Assembly (NCBI GenBank): GCA_002633025.1
Contig: NMRB01000746.1
Span: 93,406-157,405, forward strand
DNA length: 64,000 nucleotides
From: Notospermus geniculatus
Lineage: Eukaryota > Nemertea > Pilidiophora > Heteronemertea > Lineidae
Direction: 5' to 3'
Shown here: positions 28,106-39,261 of the stretch, in pieces
How the letters are laid out: each line of letters opens with the position of its first letter
Position numbering within the stretch: the stretch's first letter is position 1
Notes under the pieces: model-generated
Databases searched by the model: none
Seen by the model: the letters and a program-made list of their open reading frames with translations, nothing else
What the model was told of the DNA's origin: nothing
Program-made: the position numbers and the translations under genes

Positions 28106-31100
28106 GTAACTTGGCTTCATTTCCACACGAATTACACACAAATTATCCATCGAAACCAAACAATGATAGTTGTATTCAATAGTGTACATTTGATACTTAT
28201 GAAAGAACACCGATTGCTAGTTGCAGAAGCCCCTATTTGTGCAGATTCACCCTCAACATGTTGGGTGGTTGACATGACCTCATCTCACTCTCTCATGCTC
28301 TCATCATCATCATGGCCTCCGTCCTAGCAGGCCTAGGCCTATACACTACAAACATCCATGCATGTATGATGCCGCAGGCTCGGCACTGTATGCAGCAGTT
28401 AGGCCTAGTGACTCTACACCACAGGGCAGGCACACTTGTTGGGACAATATGTTTATAGCCGGGCAATACCGGTATCTTTCGGATGTCTCCGTTTAAAGGA
28501 CCACAGTATTGCTTCCCAATTCTGCGTTACACCTACTACCCGCATTAAGGGAGACCTCTATTGACGACTTGGTAAACCACGCATGCTACTACGTGCATTG
28601 TAGTGTAATCATACATTCTCCAACACTGGGGCGAAAGGCTTAACTACAGTATTGGAGAATGGTGTCGGTGGCGCCGGCTGTCGACAGAAAGTGGCAATAC
28701 CGTGGTGCTTTAACTAAAGTCATGTGGTTTGATTTGTTTCAGGTGATGAGCCGACTCGGCCCAGTTCTGCGACTGACGTTACCGGTAGTGACAACCAAAC
28801 AAACACACCCACGAATCCAAATCCATGTTTGGACGACCAAAGTGTCCGCGAAGCACTTTCTGCACCTGGTATTGTGATGGTAAACTGCGGTGGTGCTAAT
28901 GTCGCTGTGGAAGTCATTCCTGAAAACGAACGTATGGATCAAGCATCTGAAATAAAGGTTGATCTTGACAGGTCTGCTGATGCTGATGGATCTGAAAATG
29001 AAGACTCCGGTACTGAAGAAGAAGATGAAGAAGAATGCAAGACTACTGTTGGTCCTGAAATGGATGCTAAGTCAGAGAAAGTGGAACCAGTGGGTGGTAA
29101 GTATGAAAGTACAGACTGAGGGGAACCTCTCAATAAAGGACGCCTTGGGCACCGACGAATATGGTCCTCAATGAGGAACCAGAGGAACTAATTCATGACG
29201 TGGCGCTGATGAACAACTCAGTCTAAAATAATAATATGACGTCGAAAGTGAGGCTAACGTTATTTGCCATTTAATTCTGGAAACTACACCCTATTTCCAG
29301 CTGTAATATCCCCGAAATAGTCCATTAAATTTCGAATTTAACACGTTTAACATCAAGTATAGGACTGACTCAATGTATCTGAATGTTTTCAAATGAAAAT
29401 TCAAGCGGGAACATGTCGAATTTTATCAATAAAATTGACTATTTTAGCGTAAACAACATAGCGAAGAGCAACGTCACTGATTCTGAATGACGCACGACGG
29501 AGCGGCGTGCGACGTCAAAGAGGTTTTCAACGTCACGGCGCATGTGTTATTGAGTAAAAACTGAGTTGTTCCCCAGCGCCTCCTTTGGGCACTCCGGTTC
29601 CCCATTGAGAGTGTCCTCATCAATTAGGTGATAATGAATAGAAATGACCAATTTGTGACTGAACTTTGGCGTCCTTGACAGAGAGGTGTCCTCCTGACAG
29701 AGGTGTCGGCTAACAGGGTTCCCACCCAGTAGGGAAGATAAAAAAAACTTTTCCCAGTTGTGAAAAAGTAAGGAAAATTACTTCATCACCATCAAAATCA
29801 GGAAAAGGTAGGGAATTTTACGACGCGCGAATTTTTTTTACATAGCCATGTCAGCTACGATCTCCCCAGCGTGCCTCAAGCATGTGACATGGCTTTACAA
29901 ATTCATGATGTGATGATGATTTGAGATGATGATTTGAGATTTATCAACTTTCAGGACCTATCTTGAGCAGCAGCATGATAAATGTTTTCAAGAAAGAAGT
30001 TCAGGACTTCCCGGAGGGTGTTGCAAACGATGACGCAAGTGTAAACCAAAATGAGGCTGAAAATGACCCTGAAGCGAGGCCAATCGAGAGACGCCGCAGT
30101 ACTCGGAAAAGAAAAGGCACACGTGAGTGGACCATGCCATATTTTTGATTCACCATTTATTGATTCAGTGGGTGGTTGGCCTTATAGCAATGAATGCTCC
30201 ACGATTTCAGGTGTTATGCCGCCAGACCATCGCTGCGTTGTTCCTTACCATGTGACCAGTTTGTCCTCAGCTTCTGGTCAAGGTCTGTTTTAGTACCATA
30301 CATGTCAAACATTTGTGGTTTCTCTACCTCACTTTCCTTGCGGAGCGGCGTGGTCTAGTGGTTAGCGAGACAGACTCCTGATCAGAGGGTCCCGGGTTCG
30401 ATTCCCAGTCCTGACCAAGAAAAAAACACGCTCGCTTGTGACCTTGAGCAAGTCACTTTGCCTCACTTGCTTCACTTAGGCCACGCCAATTTCTTTTCTT
30501 GCATAGCGGGCAGGTCTGCCAGAAATGGAATGTAGGAGGAAGGAATAAAAATAAAAATAAAAGTCCATCCAATTGACAATTTTTTAAATTTTCACAGTCG
30601 TATCGAGAACAAATTGTAGGCGGTGAAAATAAAAATAAAATTTGAAGGAAAAAGACAAATTGAACTGCAAGATGGTTTTAAAGACATGAAAGAAGGAAAA
30701 TTCAATAGGGCTTTTTGGTAGGCATATCAGGAATAAAGTAACACTACAGAGTTAAATTTATTTAATTCCGATACTACTACACGTATAAATCGCAATAATG
30801 AATTACATTAATACTCTGGATGGATGACAAGTCTAATGTATTCGGTGTCCAACATTTCCATCACAGAAACAGGACTGACTGCATCTCTACACATTACCTG
30901 CTGTGAAAGGCCTCTCATTCATTAGACTCCNATGTTCACGAACGGCCTAAAAATCCAACATTCGCGGGGAGAAATATTCGCGGTAAAGGGCCTTATAAAA
31001 ATGTTGTGCGGGGAAATACATTCACGAGTGTCGCACCCTGAATCATGAAGAAGATCGATGCCACACTTCTCAGGAAGCATGAAGCTGTATACCCTGGCGA

Positions 31101-34100
31101 GACCTGTACTAATCAGTTGCATACCGCAATTCTTGTTTTGTGCTTGGAGGAATTATACTGAGTCAGTATAATTCCTCCAAGTTTTGTGTAAACACTCATT
31201 CCGGGCACAAAGGAGACTCCGGTAATGACGTCAAGATGGGTATCTCTTCGCTGCATTGGTCAACTGGTGCTGATGACTTATCGATATAGGATTGAGCAGG
31301 GAACAAAATTTGCGGGTGTTGATGGTAATTTGCATTCGCGGAGAAAAAATTTATCGAGCGCCGCAGCAATTCACGATTTTTCGCGATAATTTTCCCCGCG
31401 AACATATTTTGCTTTATGGGCAACTAGTCTGAAATGATGAAGTTGTGCACTGAATGGGCTGCGCCTTGAGTTCCACAGGAAGGTTTCTTGGAAGACAGGG
31501 TTGATAATGATTTGAAGCACTTTGAAAGTGTATTTCAGTGGAAAGTGCTATTTAAAAGCTTCATATAATCATTGAAATGTGCAATATCGGGTACACAGTC
31601 ACCGTTGGTGCAGACGCCGTGTGTTTGATACCTGCTGCAGATGATGGAATTATTTCTTCAGATGATTATGTGCCATCAGAGAACGACGAAACGGTTGTTG
31701 ACGATCAGCCGGCACCGAGACGGCATTCAAATCGCGTGAGAAGAGCGTCTGCTAATCACGCAAGAGAACAGCAGTCGTCGCCGAAACGAAGGATGACAAT
31801 CAAGCGGAAGAATACTGTAACCCTTGGTAAGTTGCCGGGACTACTTTCTACAAAACGTCCTGCCTGAATGCAGGTTTACATCTTGGTGGCGCATCGTCGT
31901 CTGCCATCGCAAGCAGAACTGGTTTCGTTGACATTTTAGGAGGTTGTGTTACCGCTTGACTCTGTACAAAAATGTCCCTTTCTGTTAAATATTCTTAAGC
32001 GAGATTGTATTGCAATGTATTGCTTTCATGTAGGGGCTGCCAATATGGAGAAATGGGTGAAACTAAAAGAGGAACTGGGAACTTCCCAAGATTATCTGTT
32101 TTCGAAAAAGATTCTGGACTTTTTAGAGGACAATTTGGAAAACCTGAAGAAAGCCAAGAAATCGAAGATAAAAGGTGAGAGGGGAGCTCGTAATCTACAG
32201 CCAGAGAAAGTGTCCCTCGAACAATAGCATTTCTATTGTTTCCCTATTGTTCGAGGGACACTTTCTCTGGCCCACCCTATAGTTCTTTGCCTAAAGTTCG
32301 TTTGACAAAAAACTATTGTCCCTTTGCCAACACATCAGACAAAATTGGTGAAAGATTGAATGAAGGCTAGTAGCCGGTGATCTGATACGTTTATCGGACA
32401 TTTTCCTCATCTGAATTATATTTCTTTCAGAAGAACCAACGGAAGACAGTCCTCCACCCAAATCCTACAACCCGCACGCCAGCGAGTCCCCTGATCCTTT
32501 CGTCTGCATCCAGACGAACTGGGAGGTGAAGCGTTGGTATCTTGAGCTGGTGTCCCATGCGAAGAGATCAACGTCTGGCTTCCTGGCTCATCTGCTGAGG
32601 CTCTACTGTAAAATGCACAGCGTTGATCTTCCACCGTGAGTACAGAGCAATTTTTTTGAGGAATTTGACAATAAATTCTGTTCTGCCATGAAAAAATTTC
32701 ACCGAGAAACTCAATTCAATAAAGAGCAGGCTCTGTTTTGTTGTTTTTTTGGTTGGATTTCTAGCTGTCTGCTTGTCTTGTCTTGTTTGGGGTATTCAAT
32801 TTTTCCGTCTGGGCCAATGCTATTTATTGGCCCTGGTAAGTACGAAGAGGCCATCTCAAGCTACTCATGTTCCTCACTCGGATGGGGTCTTTTACTTGCC
32901 CTTGCAAAGGCACAAGGCTTACTGTCTCATGCAACGGACTGAAGAGCCGGGAATGAAATCCCATATGGCCCGGGCTCGATTCGAACCCGGGACCTGCCGC
33001 TTGCTGAGTGGACGTGATAACCACTCGACTATCGGGGATCCTTCTTCGGTGGGGAGATGAATTTTGATGATTCACTTATAACACATCATAACTTGATATT
33101 TCAGGGAGAACGCCCTTTATAAACACGATATGGAAAATGAAGCAACTCCGAGTGATAAGTTAGAGGAGATTTGTGAATGTGACGGTAACAGCTACGTTGC
33201 GGAAGAAAGGCGTGTTGATATGTCTGAACTGGGGTCCAGCGCTAATTCTGCTTCCATTTCCAATAGCGGCCTGGTTGATATGTCCGTCGGGGCCAAATAT
33301 GGTCAGAATTCTTCCAGTATCATTTCGGGTCTCCAGGGTCCAGGTCCAGCACAGATTGTTCAGATGGGGATCGATTCACTGAAGACCGGACTGTCTGGCC
33401 CTAATCCTGATGACGTCGTGAGTAACCCAGAATTCAGCCAGGGATTTGCCCAAGGTGTGGCTTGTTCGGGATCCATTGAAAATTCTTCCCAGGAGGCATT
33501 GTCAGCGACTACGAGTCTCGGAAATAAAGATGGCGGCACTGACGGTAACAGTGCATTTGATAATGACAACAGCTCTCTACCCATTAAGAAGCAAAAACTG
33601 AAAGAATTTCCGCTGTTGAAAAAACTTCGGCAGTACGGCGTCGGCCACCCGCTCGGTATCTCTCGTGAAGATTATATCCTGCATGAGATTCCAGATAAGG
33701 ACGATACAAAAAAGAAATATTACGAATGTGCCTTGTGTCGTAAGATTTACAAATCTTGGAGCATTTTCGCTCATATTCGGATACACAAGGGGGAGAAACA
33801 TTGTTGTCGTCAGTGCGGGAAGCATGTGATTGAACAGAGGAGTAAGACTACGCTGAAAAAACCGTCAAAACAATCCACGTGTTCGTATTGTCCGTTCTTT
33901 AGCACGAATCGGGCGGTGATGAAGGAGCACGTCGCGGCGAAACATCCAGACGAACAGGCTAATGCCGAGCGCTTCCTCTGCGAGCATTGTGGGAAGGAAT
34001 TGAAGTCGAAAAGCAGCTTAAAGGATCATCGCCGAACCCACGTCCCGCAGGTTAAAAACAAGATCTGTGATCTCTGCGGCAAAGCGTTCACGACGAGGAG

Positions 34101-34785
34101 ATTTTTGCGGATTCATATTAGCGGTGTTCACGGGACCAAAAAGTTTAAGTGCCCACAGGAGGGTTGTGAATTGGCGTTCAATACGAGAAACATGGTGCGA
34201 ACGCATGTAAACCGTGTCCACCTGCACATTAAGAAAGTGAGTTGTACGTATGAATCATGTAGTCGGATGTTTTTCAGTAGGTCGGAGCTCCAGCAGCACA
34301 TACGAGTTTACCATACCAAGGAGAAGTTATTTAATTGCACTTGGGAGGGTTGTGGGAAGGCTTTCCGAACGCCGTATCATGTTCAGGTACACATGAGAAT
34401 ACATACAGACGAAAAGCCATTAAAATGCCCTCATTGCGATTACCGTGCTCGCCAACGCAACGCCCTCAATTGGCACTTGAAGAAGCACAACCCCTGCTTA
34501 AATAAACCTGCTGCTGTTTCGAAACCGCGTGCCCCCCGCCCGCCGAAACAGAAACCACTCCCGCCATTACCCCGACACGAGAGCTACGAGCAGCCACAGC
34601 CGAGTCATCCACCACGCCTACAGGTTCCGTACCAACCTCACCACCATCTCGCCAATCAGTATGAATTCAATGGGATTCCTCCAAACCCGTTCGGCCCCAT
34701 CCAAGTTGATAACAACGCATACACTTTGCCTTATCCACAACAGAGCGTATTTCCTCCCGGAGGTATGCAATACCAGTCGCTGTAA
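28081..34785 (+). CDS. C2H2 zinc-finger protein, copy 1 (complete, 7 exons, 919 aa)
   Basis: Exons 28081-28105, 28743-29096, 29955-30122, 31641-31826, 32034-32174, 32431-32635 and 33105-34785 join in matched phases to exactly 920 codons including the stop. The start ATG at 28081 has a good context (AACATGG). The N-terminal half holds an acidic stretch (GTEEEDEEE), two basic clusters (RRRSTRKRKGT; SPKRRMTIKRKN) likely to act as nuclear signals, and a conserved-looking KWVKLKEELGTSQDYLF motif. The C-terminal half holds eight canonical C2H2 fingers plus one degenerate finger (CRQCGKHVIEQ, no His pair), then a Pro-rich tail. Three fingers have the TFIIIA-like C-x4-C spacing. Probably a nuclear DNA-binding protein. 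I do not recognise the orthologue. Confidence 0.87.
28600..28700 (+). repeat. Interspersed repeat (CATACATTCTCCAACACTGGGG)
   Basis: Matches 14646-14765; lies just 5' of zinc-finger exon 2. Confidence 0.6.
28743..29096 (+). CDS. Zinc-finger gene exon 2, acidic N-terminal region
   Basis: Acceptor GATTTGTTTCAG, donor GTAAGT at 29097. Thr/Asn/Pro-rich start, then SVREALSAPGIVMVNCGG and an Asp/Glu-rich block. Confidence 0.83.
29117..29720. mobile_element. Repeat (GGAACCTCTC family) with a nested MITE
   Basis: Outer pieces GGGGAACCTCTCAATAAAGG and GACAGAGAGGTGTCCTCCTG match 58264-58440 and 61742-62110. Inside, 29202-29580 has arms GGCGCTGATGAACAACTCAG / CTGAGTTGTTCCCCAGCGCC. Confidence 0.65.
29955..30122 (+). 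CDS. Zinc-finger gene exon 3, basic cluster
   Basis: Acceptor AACTTTCAG, donor GTGAGT at 30123. Ends in RPIERRRSTRKRKGT, a likely nuclear localisation signal. Confidence 0.8.
30344..30550 (+). mobile_element. tRNA-derived SINE (family B-like)
   Basis: GCGTGGTCTAGTGGTTAGCG A box, GGGTTCGATTCCCAG B box, then GCAAGTCACTTTGCCTCACT and an A-rich tail with AAAATAAAAATAAAA. Confidence 0.7.
31641..31826 (+). CDS. Zinc-finger gene exon 4 (copy 1)
   Basis: Acceptor CTGCTGCAG, donor GTAAGT at 31827. Encodes DGIISSDDYVPSENDE and a second basic cluster (PRRHSNRVRRAS). First exon of the part that is duplicated. Confidence 0.85.
32034..32174 (+). CDS. Zinc-finger gene exon 5 (copy 1)
   Basis: Acceptor TTTCATGTAG, donor GTGAGA at 32175. 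MEKWVKLKEELGTSQDY, predicted helical, then Lys-rich. A perfect hairpin follows in the intron at about 32207-32275. Confidence 0.85.
32431..32635 (+). CDS. Zinc-finger gene exon 6 (copy 1)
   Basis: Acceptor TTTCTTTCAG, donor GTGAGT at 32636. Contains VCIQTNWEVKRWYLELVS, an unrecognised helical segment ending in HSVDLPP. Confidence 0.85.
32791..33042 (-). mobile_element. SINE family A copy (in duplication unit 1)
   Basis: Shared with 37248-37522 in unit 2, so inserted before the duplication. Confidence 0.78.
33105..34785 (+). CDS. Zinc-finger gene last exon, eight C2H2 fingers (copy 1)
   Basis: Acceptor TGATATTTCAG; 1,681 bp to TAA. Carries a Ser/Gly/Asn-rich spacer, then fingers such as CALCRKIYKS, CEHCGKELKSKSSLKDH, CDLCGKAFTTRRFLRIH, CTWEGCGKAFRTPYHVQVH and CPHCDYRARQ, then a Pro-rich tail. 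Confidence 0.92.
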
Positions 34786-35379
34786 ACTAAAGAACTCATA
34801 ACATGCGTCATCTCCATGATGTTTTCTCTCCCTCCCAGGCCTTCTCTTCTATGGGGTGGGGGTGGCGGGCTCGAGGCTGTCCAGATTTGAAATCTAACAA
34901 AAGGGGGATTTCTATCCTAAATTCTAACGTTTTCTTTGTTTCTTTACCCCTTCTTATCTCTACGCACCCTTCCACACTCCACACCCCTCTGAAAGCTCTT
35001 TTGAACATTGTTTTGTGGCACTAGGCTGACTCTGAAATAGTCGATGTACCGTATGTTTTAGTAATAACCTGCCTGTTGTTCACATTAACCGTAGAGGCAG
35101 GCTTTTCCTTCTACTCATTCAAGAGAAGGTCGTGGGGTTTTTCCTGTCAAAACAATTGCTAAACTTCTTGTTGTCATGTTTCGGGATTTGTCAGTCTACA
35201 CCTTGAAACTAGACAGGTTAAGCAGCAGCCCGACTCCGACTTCAGCTACGAGAATGAATTGCAGTCCGCTATGGACATCCTTGATAAAAAGTTTTCAATT
35301 CGTCAAACAACATAAATTAAAGGCAGAAAAATTTGGCCTTATAAATCGGAAATGCGGATAAATATTGAAGTCGTAATCC

Positions 35380-35488
35380 TAGTTTTCACCCCGAGGCCCA
35401 TCAGGGTCTTCGGGGTATTGTCATCACGCTGGCGGCTGTCTGTGCGTCGTCTGTCGTCGTCCGTCGTCGTCTGATTTTCGTGACCTAA
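35380..35488. other. Spacer between the zinc-finger duplication units
   Basis: CCCCGAGGCCCATCAGGGTC and GTCGTCCGTCGTCGTC-type sequence resembling the start of the 9216-10278 element; present once only. Confidence 0.6.
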
Positions 35489-36138
35489 ATGTTCACGAAC
35501 GGCCTAAAAATCCAACATTCGCGGGGAGAAATATTCGCGGTAAAGGGCCTTATAAAAATGTTGTGCAGGGAAATATATTCACGAGTGTCGCACCCAGAAT
35601 CATGAAGAAGATCGATGCCACACTTCTCAGGAAGCTGTATATCCTGGCGAGACCTGTACTAATCAGTTGCATACCGCAATGCTTGTTATGTGTAAACACT
35701 CATTCCGGGCACAAAGGAGACTCCGGGAATGATGTCAAGATGGGAATCTCCACGCTGCATTGGTCAACTCATGGTGCTGATGACTCATCGATATAGGATT
35801 TAACGGGGAACAAAATTTGCGGGTGTTGATGCTAATTTGCATTTACGGAGAAAGATTTTATCGAGCGCCACAGCAATTTGCAATTTTCGCGAGAATTTTT
35901 CCCCGCGAACATATTTTGCTTTATGGGTAACTAGCCGGAAAGTTGTGCACTGAATGGGCTGCACCTTGAGGTCCACAGGAAGGTTTCTTGGAAGACAGGG
36001 TTGATAATGATTTGAAGCACTTTGAAAGTGTATTTCAGTGGAAAGTGCTTTATAAAAGCTTCATAATCATCAAAACGTGCAATATCGGGTAAACAGTCAC
36101 CGTTGGTGCAGACGCCTTGTATTTGATACTTGCTGCAG

Positions 36139-36324
36139 ATGATGGAATTATTTCTTCAGATGATTATGTGCCATCAGAGAACGACGAAACAGTTGTTGAC
36201 GATCAGCCGGCACCGAGACGGCATTCAAATCGCGTGAGAAGAGCGTCTGCTAATCACGCAAGAGAACAGCAGTCGTCGCCGAAACGAAGGATGACAATCA
36301 AGCGGAAGAACACTGTAACCCTTG
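36139..36324 (+). CDS. Zinc-finger copy 2, exon equivalent to exon 4
   Basis: Acceptor TTGCTGCAG, donor GTAAGT at 36325; 186 bp, same length and phase as 31641-31826, with only silent differences seen. Confidence 0.78.
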
Positions 36325-39261
36325 GTAAGTTGCCGGGACTACTTTCTACAAAACGTCCTGCCTGAATGCAGGTTTACATCTTGGTGGCGCATCGTCGTCT
36401 GCCATCGCAAGCAGAACTGGTTTCGTTGACATTTTAGGAGGTTGTGCTACCGCTTGACTCTATACAAAAATGTCCCTTTCTTGTAGGGGCTGCCAATATG
36501 GAGAAATGGGTGAAACTAAAAGAGGAACTGGGAACTTCCCAAGATTATCTGTTTTCGAAAAAGATTCTGGACTTTTTAGAGGACAATTTGGAAAACCTGA
36601 AGAAAGCCAAAAAATCGAAGATAAAAGGTAAGAGGGGAGCTCGTAATCTACAGCCAGAGAAAGTGTCCCTCGAACAATAACATTTCTATTGTTTCCCTAT
36701 TGTTCGAGGGACACTTTCTCGGGCCCTCCCTGTAGTTCTTTGCCTCAAAGTTTGTTTGACAAAAAACTGTTGTCCCTTGTGCCAGCTTGTCAAACGAAAT
36801 CGGAGAATGATTGAATGAAGGCTAGTAGCCGGTGATCTGATATGTTTACCCTCCGACATGTTCCTCATCTGGATTATATTTCTTTCAGAAGAACCAACGG
36901 AAGACAGTCCTCCGCCCAAATCCTACAACCCGCACGCCAACGAGTCCCCCGATCCTTTCGTCTGTATCCAGACGAACTGGGAGGTGAAGCGATGGTATCT
37001 TGAGCTGGTGTCGCATGCGAAGAGATCGACGTCTGGCTTCCTGGCTCATCTGCTGAGGCTCTACTGTAAAATGCACAGTGTTGATCTTCCACCGTAAGTA
37101 CAGAGCAATTTTTTTGAGGAATTTGACAATAAATTCTGTTCTGCCATGAAAAAATTTCACCGAGAAACTCAATTCAATAAACAGCAGGCTCTGTTTTGTT
37201 GTTTTTTTGGTTGGATTTCTAGCCGTCTGCTTGTCTTGTTTTGTTCGGTATTCGATTTTTCCGCCTGGGCCAACACTATAGCATTATTGGCCTGGGTAAA
37301 TACAGAGGAGGCCATCTCAAGCTATTACCGATAATGTTCCTCACTTGGATGGGGACTTTTTCTTGCCCTTGTGAAGAAACAAGGCACCACGGCTTACTGT
37401 CCCAGGTGACCGACATGAAGAGCCGGGAATGAAATTGAAATCCCATATGGCCCGAGCTGGATTCGAACCCGGGACCTGCCGCTTGCTGAGCGGACGTAAT
37501 AACTGCCCAGCCAGGAGGGCTCTTTCTTCGGTGGGGAGATGAATTTCGATGATTCACTAATAACACATCATAACTTGATATTTCAGGGAGAACGCCCTCT
37601 ATAAACACGATATGGAAAATGAAGCAACTCCGAGTGATAAGTTAGAGGAGATTTGCGAATGTGACGGCAACAGCTACGTTGCGGAAGAAAGGCGTGTTGA
37701 TATGTCTGAACTGGGGTCCAGCGCTAACTCTGCTTCCATTTCCAATAGCGGTCTGGTTGATATGTCCGTCGGCGCCAAATATGGTCAGAATTCTTCCAAT
37801 ATCATTTCGGGTCTCCAGGGTCCACATCCAGCGCAGATTGTTCAGATGGGGATCGATTCACTGAAGACCGGACTGTCTGGCCCTAATCCTGATGACGTCG
37901 TGAGTAACCCAGAATTCAGCCAGGGATTTGCCCAAGGTGTGGCTTGTTCGGGATCCATTGAAAATTCTTCCCAGGATACATCGTCGGTGACTATGAGTCA
38001 CGGAAATAAAGATGGCGGCAATGACGGTGCAGCTGATAATGACAACAGCTCGCTACCCATTAAGAAGCAAAAACTAAAAGAGTTTCCACTGTTGAAAAAG
38101 CTTCGACAGTACGGCGTCGGCCACCCGCTCGGTATCTCGCGTGAAGATTATATCCTGCATGAGATTCCAGATAAGGACGATACAAAAAAGAAATATTACG
38201 AATGTGCCTTGTGTCGTAAGATTTACAAATCTTGGAGCATTTTCGCTCATATTCGGATTCACAAGGGGGAGAAACATTGTTGTCGACAGTGCGGGAAGCA
38301 TGTGATTGAACAGAGGAGTAAGACTACGCTGAAAAAACCGTCAAAACAATCCACGTGTTCGTATTGTCCGTTCTTTAGCACGAATCGGGCGGTGATGAAG
38401 GAACACGTTGCGGCAAAACATCCAGAGGAACAGGCTAACGCCGAGCGCTTCCTGTGCGAGCATTGTGGGAAGGAACTGAAATCGAAAAGCAGCTTAAAGG
38501 ATCATCGCCGAACCCACGTCCCGCAGGTTAAAAACAAGATCTGTGATCTCTGCGGCAAAGCGTTCACGACGAGGAGATTTTTGCGGATTCATATTAGCGG
38601 TGTTCACGGGACCAAAAAGTTTAAGTGCCCACAGGAGGGTTGTGAATTGGCGTTCAATACGAGAAACATGGTGCGAACGCATGTAAACCGTGTCCACCTG
38701 CACATTAAGAAAGTGAGTTGTACGTATGAATCATGTAGTCGGATGTTTTTCAGTAGGTCGGAGCTCCAGCAGCACATACGAGTTTACCATACCAAGGAGA
38801 AGTTATTTAATTGCACTTGGGAGGGTTGTGGGAAGGCTTTCCGAACGCCGTATCATGTTCAGGTACACATGAGAATACATACAGACGAAAAGCCATTAAA
38901 ATGCCCTCATTGCGATTACCGTGCTCGCCAACGCAACGCCCTCAATTGGCACTTGAAGAAGCACAACCCCTGCTTAAATAAACCTGCTGCTGTTTCGAAA
39001 CCGCGTGCCCCCCGCCCGCCGAAACAGAAACCACTCCCGCCATTACCCCGACACGAGAGCTACGAGCAGCCACAGCCGAGTCATCCACCACGCCTACAGG
39101 TTCCGTACCAACCTCACCACCATCTCGCCAATCAGTATGAATTCAATGGGATTCCTCCAAACCCGTTCGGCCCCATCCAAGTTGATAACAACGCATACAC
39201 TTTGCCTTATCCACAACAGAGCGTATTTCCTCCCGGAGGTATGCAATACCAGTCGCTGTAA
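36139..39261 (+). CDS. C2H2 zinc-finger gene, tandem copy 2 (lacks exons 1-3)
   Basis: Four exons (36139-36324, 36487-36627, 36889-37093, 37587-39261) duplicate exons 4-7 of the preceding gene with the same phases and splice sites. The last exon encodes the same nine finger positions with identical sequence. It differs by a few substitutions in the spacer (GPGPAQ to GPHPAQ; a Thr/Ser/His-changed stretch), a net loss of two codons in frame, and one Asp to Glu. No equivalent of exons 1-3 or any in-frame ATG-bearing first exon lies between the copies. Copy 2 may be used as alternative 3' exons spliced from 30122 (phases fit), may start internally in the last exon, may be a young pseudogene, or may be an unmerged allele. 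The open frame and mostly silent differences argue against long neutral decay. Confidence 0.75.
36487..36627 (+). CDS. Zinc-finger copy 2, exon equivalent to exon 5
   Basis: Acceptor TTTCTTGTAG, donor GTAAGA at 36628; 141 bp. The intron before it is shorter than in copy 1 because about 50 bp are absent. Confidence 0.78.
36889..37093 (+). CDS. Zinc-finger copy 2, exon equivalent to exon 6
   Basis: Acceptor TTTCTTTCAG, donor GTAAGT at 37094; 205 bp, one Ser to Asn change against copy 1. Confidence 0.78.
37248..37522 (-). mobile_element. SINE family A copy (in duplication unit 2)
   Basis: Orthologous to 32791-33042 by position, more diverged than the nearby exons. Confidence 0.78.
37587..39261 (+). 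CDS. Zinc-finger copy 2, last exon with eight C2H2 fingers
   Basis: Acceptor TGATATTTCAG, stop TAA at 39259-39261. From 38482 to beyond the stop it is base-for-base identical to copy 1; the 5' part carries several silent and a few replacement changes. Confidence 0.85.

Larger units (their letters stand above)
30932..35379 (+). repeat. Tandem duplication unit 1 (zinc-finger exons 4-7)
   Basis: Aligns with 35489-39870 from ATGTTCACGAACGGCC to GTCGTAATCCTAGTTTT. Its left end coincides with an N at 30931. Copy-specific indels include about 50 bp in the intron before 32034 and a short palindrome at about 31140-31180. Confidence 0.9.

Noticed and set aside
30350-30416. tRNA-like sequence TGGTCTAGTGGTTAGCG...GGGTTCGATTCCCAG
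   Set aside because: No clean acceptor stem closes, and it continues into a SINE body (GCAAGTCACTTTGCCTCACT) with an A-rich tail.
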